A DNA stretch of 27,199 nt from Lentisphaeraceae bacterium (GTDB lineage Bacteria; Verrucomicrobiota; Kiritimatiellia; RFP12; UBA1067): NCBI GenBank assembly GCA_004551905.1, contig SFPL01000063.1, forward strand, positions 1-27,199, read 5' to 3'. The notes under the pieces were generated by a model. The model worked only from the letters and a program-made list of their open reading frames with translations. It was not told the DNA's origin and did no database searches. The translations under genes and the position numbers were made by a program. Of the stretch, positions 21,248 to 27,199 are shown in pieces (position 1 is the stretch's first letter; each line of letters starts with the position of its first letter).

Positions 21248-24200
21248 TCAGATCTCGTTGAGCCCGGGCTTGAGCTCGAGCGACTGGCCGCCGTAGACGA
21301 ACCTGCCGGCGACGGGCGTCCGCACGGTGCCAGCGGCCTTGCCGTCCGCGAACCTGAGCTCGACCTCGATCCAGCCCTTCGGGTGCGGGTGCGACGCCTT
21401 GAGCTCGCCGAGCGGGCCGGGGCACGGCGCGACAAGCACCTTCTCGAAGAACGGCGCGGCGGACTTGACGCCCGCGAGGCCGGTCTGCATGAACCAGATC
21501 GGGTGCGCGCCCCAGGCGTGGCAGTCGCTGCGCGACTCGTTCTGCCCGTTCTTGCCCTTGTCCGGCGCCTCCTGGGTGGTGGTGAGGCCCTTCTTCACGT
21601 AGTCGCGCCAGAGGTCGAGCCGCTTGAGGAAGAGGTCGCCGCGGCCGAACTTGAAGTAGGCCTCGAAGAGGTAGTAGGAGAAGTAGACGGTGCAGCGCTT
21701 GATGTCCTTGTCCTCGACGAGGTGGCGGAACGCGACGGCGGCCTTGTCGGCCGGCAGCACGTCGCCGACGAGCGCGAGCGCCTGCGCGTGCTCGGAGAAG
21801 TCCTGCTTCTTCGGCGTGTCGGCGAGAAGCCCGCGCTCCTCCGACCACAGCTGCTCGACGATCTTCGCCTTCAGCCGCTCGGACTTCTCATTCCAGTACA
21901 TCGCCTGCAGCTCGTTGCCGAGCGCGCTCTCGACGGCGGCGGCGGAGCGCATGGCGAGGTTCCAGTAGAGGTTGAGCTCGGCGTTGACGCCGTCGCCGAC
22001 GCGGCAGCCGGGGGCGGTGCCGTCGCCGTCCCAGCCGTCGGTCCAGTCCATGAAGTTCCAGCCCGGCAGGTTCTCGAGGAGCCCGTCGGCGTTCTCGTAG
22101 TACTCCATGCCCGCCATCGACTTCCTGAGGCCTGGGAGCCGCGCCCTGAGCCACTCGTGGTCGGCGTGGTTCATCGCGTAGTCGCCGTACATCAGGAGGT
22201 AGCAGAGCGTGTAGCTCGCGCCTTCCTGGAGGCCGCGGGTCGGGAAGTTGAACGGGCACTGGCCGTCGTCGCGCGTGTTGAGGTCGTAGATCTCGACCGC
22301 GCGCTTGATGATGTGGTCGTCGCGCGAGAGGGAGCTGAGCACGTTGAGCTGCACGCGCGTGTCGCCGGGGTACATCTGCTGCTCGTAGTACGGGCAGTCG
22401 AAGAGCATCTCGTGGCAGCACATCTGCATCGCGCGCGCGCAGATGCGGCGGATGCCCTCGAGCGACGGGTCGTCTGGCGAGGAGAAGACGCTTTCCATCT
22501 CCACCGGGTAGCGGGTCTCGATCAGGTCGAGCGCCTCGACGACGAGCGGCTCGTCCTTGGTCTCGATGTCCACGCGGCACCACTTGCCGCAGCGGAACCA
22601 TGGCGAGGAGAAGACGGCGTCACTGCGCCCGTCGCAGACGAAGTCGTCGCCGAATGCCCACAGGAAGCGCCCCTCGATGAGGTCGCGCGCGTTGGGCTCG
22701 CTCGTCTTGAGCTTGTTGTCGGAGCGGCGCGCCGCCTCGCTGAAGCACATCGCGAGGCGCGCGCCCTTGCCGCCGGAGAGCCTCGCCTCCGGATAGGCGC
22801 AGATGTAGCGGCCGAGGTCCCAGGCGAACTGCATCTTCGTGTTGGCCGGCACCGTGAAGGGCTTCGAGAGGTCGATCGTCTCGGAGCATTCCTCCTTGGT
22901 GTAGACGTGGGCGCTGCGGAACTCGGCGCCTTTGGCCACGGCCTTGACGCGGCCGGGGCGGACGCGCGCGTTGAGCTGGTCGGGGAGCTGCGAGGGGAAG
23001 AGCATCCAGCCGAGGGTGCGGATGCCGTAGATATACGGCCCCGGTCTGCCGGCCGGACCGCGCTCGACGACGGCGTCGTCCCACTTCGTCGGCTCGCCGG
23101 AGTACGGACCGCAGCCGACGATCTCGAACTGGTCGCCGGTGCCCCACGCGGAGGCGTCGCGGTCCTTGCCGATCGAACGGATGCCGGTGATGCGCCCAAC
23201 CTTCCAGACCGTCTTGCCGGTCGTGAGCTTCGCGTCGTAGGCACCGGCGGCCCGGAGGACGAATCCGCCGCGCCAGGAGAGCTGGGCGAGCGGCCCCGCC
23301 TCGCCGATGCGCCAGACGACCGCCTCGACGACGTGCCGCCCTGGCTCGAGGTCCACGAAATACGTCTGGTACTGCCAGTTCTCGACGTTGGAGCGGTTCG
23401 GCCCGCGGCCGACGAACTTCCCGTCGATGGTCAGGTAGAAGCGCTCGTCGGCGGAGACGTCGAAGAGCAGCGGCTCGTCGCCCTTGGCGACTTCGAACTC
23501 CTTCCGGAACTTCAGGAACGCGAGGGTGCTGTCGACGTACACCACGCCGTTGCGGTCCTGCTTCCAGTAGTCGGCGTCGGGACCGGCCGCGGCCGGCTTC
23601 ATCGGCGCCCAGATCCACGGGGCGTCGTCGATCGGCTGGCAGCGGAGCACGTTGGTGCTGCCGCGGGTGACGTGGGGCGCGCGGAAGGCGCGGCGGATGC
23701 GCCCCTTCCCCTCGATGGCGTCCATCGCCGCGGCGCGGAGCTCGTCGGCGCGGCGCGCGTCCATCCAGTCCGGACGGTACGCGCACTTGCGCGCGTCGAG
23801 GCCGAGCAGCTTCGCGGCGAAGACGAGCCCCTGCAGGTAGGCGCCCTCGCGGTTGAAGTGGAAGTCGGGACGGTCGAAGAGCGCGCTGCGGTCGGGCGCG
23901 AACTCCGCGGCGGTTCCGACCGGGATGACCTCCAGCCCGTAGCGCGCGGCGAGGCCGGCGTAGGCGCCGTGCAGGCGGCGGTACATCTCGACCTGGTCGA
24001 AGCCGAACTTCTTCAGCCGCTTGTCCCAGTTCGGATAGCTCCAGGTCTCCTGCACCATGATCTTTGCCTGCGGCGCGAGGCGGCGGACGAGGGCGACGAG
24101 GTTGCTCGCGAACGGCTCGAAAGTCTCCGGCTGCCAGCTCAGGGGGCTCGCCTGCTGGATGGTCACCACGTCCCACTTGTCGAGCGCGAGCGCGTCCGGG

Positions 24201-24526
24201 ATGTTGGCGCGCCCGTCGTCGACGGTATTGGCGCCGTTGACGCTGCGGTCGAAGCGGTAGGGCTTGAAGTTTGCGTTGGTCGCGGCGACCCCGACGTTCC
24301 TCCAGTGGCGCTCGAACGAGCAGCCGCCGATGAACAGCGAGGCGAGGTCGAGCGGGGCGCCCGCCGCCTTGGCGATGTTCGGCATCTCCTTCAGGTTGCA
24401 GATCGAGAAGCTGTTTCCGATCATCAGCACCTTGAGGGGTTTCTCTTCGGCGGCCGCGGCGGACTCGGCGGTGAGGGCGAACGACGCCACGGCGCACACC
24501 GCAGCAAGGATGATGATTTTCTTCAT
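21248..24526 (-). CDS. Secreted SGNH-type esterase fused to a GH78 alpha-L-rhamnosidase
   Basis: A 1092-residue exported enzyme. After a signal peptide (cleavage near AAA-E, about residue 26) comes an SGNH-like hydrolase domain (about 31-270, DUF4886-like). It has GNSFS at 37-41 with the likely nucleophile Ser39, VVTIQQAS at 120-127 and the Asp221-x-His223 pair in RPDFHFN. Beta-sandwich domains follow (about 285-670), then an (alpha/alpha)6 barrel. DCPYYEQQMYPGD at 710-722 matches the GH78 D-C-P-x-x-E-x-x-x-x-x-G-D motif with the acidic catalytic residue at Glu715. A late SRSDCHAWGAHPIWFM matches the second GH78 signature. The likely substrate is an esterified, rhamnose-containing plant or microbial polysaccharide. 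It is alone on its strand, converging with the dehydratase gene with only 3 bases between the stops. Confidence 0.87.
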   Translation of the reverse strand: MKKIIILAAVCAVASFALTAESAAAAEEKPLKVLMIGNSFSICNLKEMPNIAKAAGAPLDLASLFIGGCSFERHWRNVGVAATNANFKPYRFDRSVNGANTVDDGRANIPDALALDKWDVVTIQQASPLSWQPETFEPFASNLVALVRRLAPQAKIMVQETWSYPNWDKRLKKFGFDQVEMYRRLHGAYAGLAARYGLEVIPVGTAAEFAPDRSALFDRPDFHFNREGAYLQGLVFAAKLLGLDARKCAYRPDWMDARRADELRAAAMDAIEGKGRIRRAFRAPHVTRGSTNVLRCQPIDDAPWIWAPMKPAAAGPDADYWKQDRNGVVYVDSTLAFLKFRKEFEVAKGDEPLLFDVSADERFYLTIDGKFVGRGPNRSNVENWQYQTYFVDLEPGRHVVEAVVWRIGEAGPLAQLSWRGGFVLRAAGAYDAKLTTGKTVWKVGRITGIRSIGKDRDASAWGTGDQFEIVGCGPYSGEPTKWDDAVVERGPAGRPGPYIYGIRTLGWMLFPSQLPDQLNARVRPGRVKAVAKGAEFRSAHVYTKEECSETIDLSKPFTVPANTKMQFAWDLGRYICAYPEARLSGGKGARLAMCFSEAARRSDNKLKTSEPNARDLIEGRFLWAFGDDFVCDGRSDAVFSSPWFRCGKWCRVDIETKDEPLVVEALDLIETRYPVEMESVFSSPDDPSLEGIRRICARAMQMCCHEMLFDCPYYEQQMYPGDTRVQLNVLSSLSRDDHIIKRAVEIYDLNTRDDGQCPFNFPTRGLQEGASYTLCYLLMYGDYAMNHADHEWLRARLPGLRKSMAGMEYYENADGLLENLPGWNFMDWTDGWDGDGTAPGCRVGDGVNAELNLYWNLAMRSAAAVESALGNELQAMYWNEKSERLKAKIVEQLWSEERGLLADTPKKQDFSEHAQALALVGDVLPADKAAVAFRHLVEDKDIKRCTVYFSYYLFEAYFKFGRGDLFLKRLDLWRDYVKKGLTTTQEAPDKGKNGQNESRSDCHAWGAHPIWFMQTGLAGVKSAAPFFEKVLVAPCPGPLGELKASHPHPKGWIEVELRFADGKAAGTVRTPVAGRFVYGGQSLELKPGLNEI

Positions 24527-24532
24527 ATGCGC

Positions 24533-24541
24533 ATTATACCA
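24533..24541 (-). promoter_or_regulatory. Promoter of the esterase-rhamnosidase gene (extended -10)
   Basis: On the minus strand TGG (24539-24541) and TATAAT (24533-24538) lie 6 bases before the ATG at 24526. The mRNA is expected to be leaderless. No convincing -35 is seen. Confidence 0.7.
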
Positions 24542-24606
24542 TAATTTCCGGTCCAGTGGTTGAAGCCCGGCGCCTCGGATGACGCAGCTGAGCGCGCCTC
24601 ACCCTT

Positions 24607-24631
24607 GAACCGCGAATATGCTATAATACAC
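24607..24631 (+). promoter_or_regulatory. parC promoter, near-copy of the rho promoter
   Basis: TATAAT at 24622-24627 with TGC before it (24619-24621). GAACCGCGAATA upstream is a unit of the CACGAAC micro-repeat type. The 25-base stretch matches the rho promoter (17900-17924, minus strand) at 23 positions. The leader is about 25 bases and ends in GAAGAAG before the ATG at 24659. Confidence 0.75.
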
Positions 24632-24658
24632 AACACAGCAATTTCCAAAACGAAGAAG

Positions 24659-26917
24659 ATGCCCAAGAAGAACTCAAAGAAGACGTCCCGGCCGCCCAGC
24701 CTGTTCGACAACCTCGATCTGTTCCAGCCCGCCGCGGACGCAGCCGGCGGCAAGCCAGCCGCGAACGCCAAGCCCAAGGCCGACGCAGGCCGCGCGCCCA
24801 AGGTCACGAGCCACGAGTCGCGAACCCCGAGCCACGAACCCATAGCCACGCCCCCGGACCTGTCGCTCACCGGCTCCGGCCCGATGCGCGACCTTTACGA
24901 CTTTAACTTCCGCCAGTACTCCGCCTACGTCATCTGCTCACGCGCCATCCCTGCCGTCGAGGACGGGCTCAAGCCGGTGCAGCGCCGCATCCTCCACTCG
25001 CTTTGGGAGAAGGATGACGGCCGCTACACCAAGGTCGCCAACATCGTCGGCCACGCCATGCAGTACCATCCGCACGGCGACGCCTCGATCGGCGACGCGA
25101 TCGTGGTGCTGGCGAACAAGCTCTGGGGCGAGGGCCGCGGCTATCTCATCGACGGACAGGGCAACTACGGCTCGCTCTACACCGGCATGCCGCACGCGGC
25201 GACGCGCTACATCGAGTGCCGCCTCACCGCGCTCGCCCGCGACCACGTCTTCAATCCCAAGACCACGGCCTACGTGGACAGCTACGACGGGCGCAACAAG
25301 GAGCCGGTCTACCTGCCCTCGAAGCTGCCGCTGCTGCTGATGCTGGGCGCGGACGGAATCGCCGTCGGCCTCTCCACCGCCATCATGCCCCACAACTTCA
25401 TCGAGCTCCTCGAGGCGGAGATCGCCGTCATCCAGAAGAAGCCGTTCGAGCTCCTGCCCGACTTCCAGCTCGGCGGGATCATGGACGCGAGCGACTACCA
25501 GGACGGCTTCGGCAAGGTGAAGGTCCGCGCGCGCATCGACTCCTCCGAGAAGGGCAAGCTCGTCATCACCGAGCTGCCCTGGGGCGAGACCACCGACACC
25601 ATCTCGGAGTCGATCGAGGACGCCGTCAAGAAGAAGAAGGTCGCCGTCCGCAAGATCCACGACCTCACCAGCGAGTCGGTCCGCATCGAGCTGGAGCTCG
25701 CCGCCGGGGCGTCGCCGGAGAAGACGATGACCGCGCTCTACGCCTTCACCAGCTGCGAGAAGTCGATTTCGTCGCGCCCGGTCGTGCTTGTCGACGGCCG
25801 CCCGAGGCTGATGAAGGTGTCGGAGATCCTCCGCGCCAACGTCGAGCGGCTCATGGAGCTCATGAAGCGCGAGCAGGAGATCAGGCTCGGCGAGCTCGAC
25901 GACCTTTTCCACGCGCGCACGCTCGACCGCATCTTCATCGAGGAGCGCATCTACAAGCGCATCGAGTCCGAGAAGACCATGGAGGGCGTGCGCGCGGCGG
26001 TCCGCACCGGGTTTGCGCCCCACATGAAGGAGCTGCGCCGCAAGGAGATCTCCGACGACGACATCGAGCGGCTCCTCAAGCTGCAGATCCGCCGCATCTC
26101 CCAATTCGACATCGACCGCAACCGCGCCGAGATCAAGGCCATCCGCGACGAAGAGGCGCAGGTGAAGGACAACCTCGTCCACCTCCGCGCCTTCACCGTC
26201 TCCTACCTCAAGGGCCTTGTCAGAGACTACCGCAAGAAGTACCCGCGGTGCACCCAGGCCGCCCGGAGCGCATTCAAGGAGGTGGATGTGCGCGCCATCA
26301 CCGCCACGGAGCTCACCATCCGCTGGGACAAGGAGAACCACTACCTCGGCTCGGGGATCCGCGGCGGAGACGAGCTCTTCAAGTGCTCCTCGCTCGACGA
26401 GCTCATCCTCGTCTGGCGCGACGGCCGCTTCAAGAAGATCCAGCCCGAGGACAGGACCTTCGTCGACAAGGACCTGATCCAGGTCATCCGCTACGACCAG
26501 GAGAAGGACCGCGACGCGCGCGTCTTCACCTGCGTCTACGAGGAGGGCGGCTACGGCTTCAGCTACATCAAGCGCTTCGCCTTCGGCGGGCTCATCCGCA
26601 ACAAGGAATACCGACTGGCGCCCGAGAAGCCGAAGTCCAAGGTGCTGATGTTCGTCGAGGGCTGCCAGGAGACGCTCTACGTCAAGTACAAGCCTGCGAA
26701 GGGACAGAAGATCCACCAGCAGCACTTCCACCCCCTCGAGCTCGTCGACCGCGTCAACCGCGAGACCAGCAAGGCCGAGAAGCAGGAGGTGGTGCCGGTC
26801 CGCGCCGCCGGCGCCAAGGGCAAGCAGCTCACCACCAAGCCCATCGCGCGCCTCGGCTTCTCCAAGGGTTCGTGGTGGGACGACTCCGAGCCGCCTTCCA
26901 AGGGCGTGCTCGACTGA
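24659..26917 (+). CDS. parC: DNA topoisomerase IV subunit A (ParC/GyrA family)
   Basis: A 752-residue type IIA topoisomerase subunit that cuts and rejoins DNA. A low-complexity head (about 1-70) contains VTSHESRTPSHEP, encoded by a micro-repeat (24805-24839). The breakage domain starts at RDLYDFNFRQYSAYVICSRA. Arg183-Tyr184 in ATRYIECRL is the catalytic pair. The quinolone-site helix is YHPHGDASIGDAIV (residues 136-149), with Ala142 where E. coli GyrA has Ser83 and Asp146 at the Asp87 position. The wording HPHGDASIGDA and FNPKTTAYVDSYDGR resembles Bacteroidota-type ParC, not GyrA. The C-terminal part is short and has no GyrA box (QRRGGKG), which supports topoisomerase IV. parE is not in the window. 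The ATG at 24659 is the first after the promoter. Confidence 0.9.
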   Translation: MPKKNSKKTSRPPSLFDNLDLFQPAADAAGGKPAANAKPKADAGRAPKVTSHESRTPSHEPIATPPDLSLTGSGPMRDLYDFNFRQYSAYVICSRAIPAVEDGLKPVQRRILHSLWEKDDGRYTKVANIVGHAMQYHPHGDASIGDAIVVLANKLWGEGRGYLIDGQGNYGSLYTGMPHAATRYIECRLTALARDHVFNPKTTAYVDSYDGRNKEPVYLPSKLPLLLMLGADGIAVGLSTAIMPHNFIELLEAEIAVIQKKPFELLPDFQLGGIMDASDYQDGFGKVKVRARIDSSEKGKLVITELPWGETTDTISESIEDAVKKKKVAVRKIHDLTSESVRIELELAAGASPEKTMTALYAFTSCEKSISSRPVVLVDGRPRLMKVSEILRANVERLMELMKREQEIRLGELDDLFHARTLDRIFIEERIYKRIESEKTMEGVRAAVRTGFAPHMKELRRKEISDDDIERLLKLQIRRISQFDIDRNRAEIKAIRDEEAQVKDNLVHLRAFTVSYLKGLVRDYRKKYPRCTQAARSAFKEVDVRAITATELTIRWDKENHYLGSGIRGGDELFKCSSLDELILVWRDGRFKKIQPEDRTFVDKDLIQVIRYDQEKDRDARVFTCVYEEGGYGFSYIKRFAFGGLIRNKEYRLAPEKPKSKVLMFVEGCQETLYVKYKPAKGQKIHQQHFHPLELVDRVNRETSKAEKQEVVPVRAAGAKGKQLTTKPIARLGFSKGSWWDDSEPPSKGVLD
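24805..24839 (+). repeat. CACGAAC micro-repeat inside parC
   Basis: Five 7-base units (CACGAGC, CACGAGT, CGCGAAC, CCCGAGC, CACGAAC) in frame, encoding SHESRTPSHEP within the disordered N-terminal head. It is the same family and the same sense orientation as in uvrA. Confidence 0.85.
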
Positions 26918-26923
26918 CCGGCG

Positions 26924-27004
26924 GCAGACCGAGGTGACGACTTCTTCACCGGCGTCCCCGACTCGCTGCTGAAGTCGTTCTGCGCGTATGTCACCGACTC
27001 TTGA
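26924..27004 (+). pseudogene. Remnant of a phosphonopyruvate decarboxylase gene
   Basis: After the parC stop, the same frame reads DDFFTGVPDSLLKSFCAYV followed by TDS and a TGA at 27002-27004. The FFTGVPDSLLK and FCAYV wording is the thiamine-diphosphate-binding N-terminal end of phosphonopyruvate decarboxylase (aepY/ppd). No start codon, Shine-Dalgarno or further homology is present. Only about 22 codons of some 370 remain. It ends 55 bases before the right inverted repeat. It looks like debris from a phosphonate-biosynthesis gene; a functional short peptide is unlikely. Confidence 0.65.
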
Positions 27005-27059
27005 TAAAACGCCGGGAACTTGAACAGCGACGTCCACTTTTGTAATCTCTGGAACATTT

Positions 27060-27196
27060 CCCACGGATTACAAATCCCTAATTCTTCGCACAGGTAGGCC
27101 GTAGGAGGCGACCTTTGTCCACAGGGCCGGGATGGCGTCGCGCCATCCCGGCCCGTCCTGCATATTTTGACTTTTTTGCAGATTCCCCCTTGACTT
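27060..27196 (-). repeat. Right copy of the perfect 137-bp terminal inverted repeat
   Basis: This is an exact inverted copy of bases 1-137, with the same internal 14-base palindrome (27124-27154 here). On the plus strand the palindrome is followed by a T-rich stretch with TTTTGACTTTTTT, so it could end transcription from parC. Just outside the copy, TTTGTAATC near 27041-27049 is complementary to GATTACAAA inside it, adding a 9-base stem that the left copy does not have. Confidence 0.9.
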
Positions 27197-27199
27197 TTG

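Noticed and set aside
21383..24544. A 1053-codon open frame on the plus strand opposite the rhamnosidase gene
   Set aside because: High GC keeps the antisense frame open. The translation is low-complexity Arg/Val/Glu/Ala text without motifs, while the minus strand encodes a clear enzyme.
24560..24658. N-terminal extension of ParC to 24560
   Set aside because: It would start upstream of the parC promoter and read through its -10.
24938..27064. A 708-codon open frame on the minus strand opposite parC
   Set aside because: Antisense shadow of parC with a composition typical of GC-rich shadows. It runs through the phosphonopyruvate decarboxylase remnant.
1..27199. A 27-kb composite transposon or integrated element bounded by the inverted repeats
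   Set aside because: There is no transposase, integrase or cargo-like gene, and the content is housekeeping throughout. The ends of the window coincide with the repeats, which is what an assembly broken at a dispersed repeat looks like.
1..27199. tRNA, rRNA or riboswitch genes
   Set aside because: I looked in all gaps and saw no cloverleaf with a TTCGA-type loop, no rRNA sequence and no recognisable riboswitch core.

Overview
The window looks like one 27.2-kb chromosomal contig from a high-GC, didermic (outer-membrane) bacterium. The evidence for an outer membrane is Pal, an Mla/Pqi-type lipid transporter with an auxiliary lipoprotein, and several Sec signal peptides. A Bacteroidota-like ParC, a stand-alone GMP-synthase ATP-pyrophosphatase subunit, a secreted rhamnosidase and a large secreted discoidin-like protein fit a PVC-group organism. 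A Kiritimatiellota or Verrucomicrobiota gut or sediment lineage is my best guess, by inference only. All recognisable genes are core or glycan-related. I see no transposase, phage gene, CRISPR array, tRNA or rRNA.

Layout, left to right. A lipid-transport operon (auxiliary lipoprotein, mlaE, mlaF, mlaD) is followed by a repeat-rich gap, then gapA with its own strong promoter and terminator. A pal-tatB-tatC-trkH operon comes next. On the minus strand there is an operon made of a small ORF, an N-acyl-D-amino-acid deacylase, tatD and rsmE, joined by ATGA overlaps. A large secreted protein follows on the plus strand. Then come rho-uvrA and a P-loop ATPase on the minus strand. A symmetrical divergent promoter drives the ATPase one way and guaA plus a membrane-bound nucleotide-sugar dehydratase the other way. 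The right part holds a secreted SGNH-esterase/GH78-rhamnosidase fusion (minus), topoisomerase IV subunit A (plus) and a remnant of a phosphonopyruvate decarboxylase gene.

Two things stand out beyond the genes. First, both ends of the window are a perfect 137-bp inverted repeat containing a 14-bp GC palindrome, probably a dispersed genomic repeat that ended the assembly. Second, at least five families of short repeats with 7-, 8- or 9-nt units are scattered here. Several sit in frame inside housekeeping proteins (UvrA twice, ParC, RsmE, TatD, the TatB tail, and possibly the deacylase). Others sit in gaps or abut promoters; the rho and parC promoters share a 25-nt module that carries one repeat unit. 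Copies of the two families seen more than once inside genes all point the same way relative to transcription.

Gene expression also has a visible style. Most promoters carry an extended -10 TGGTATAAT, often about 18 nt after a weak TTG-type -35. Five genes start only 6-10 nt after the -10, so their mRNAs should be leaderless, while the genes with leaders have clear Shine-Dalgarno sequences.
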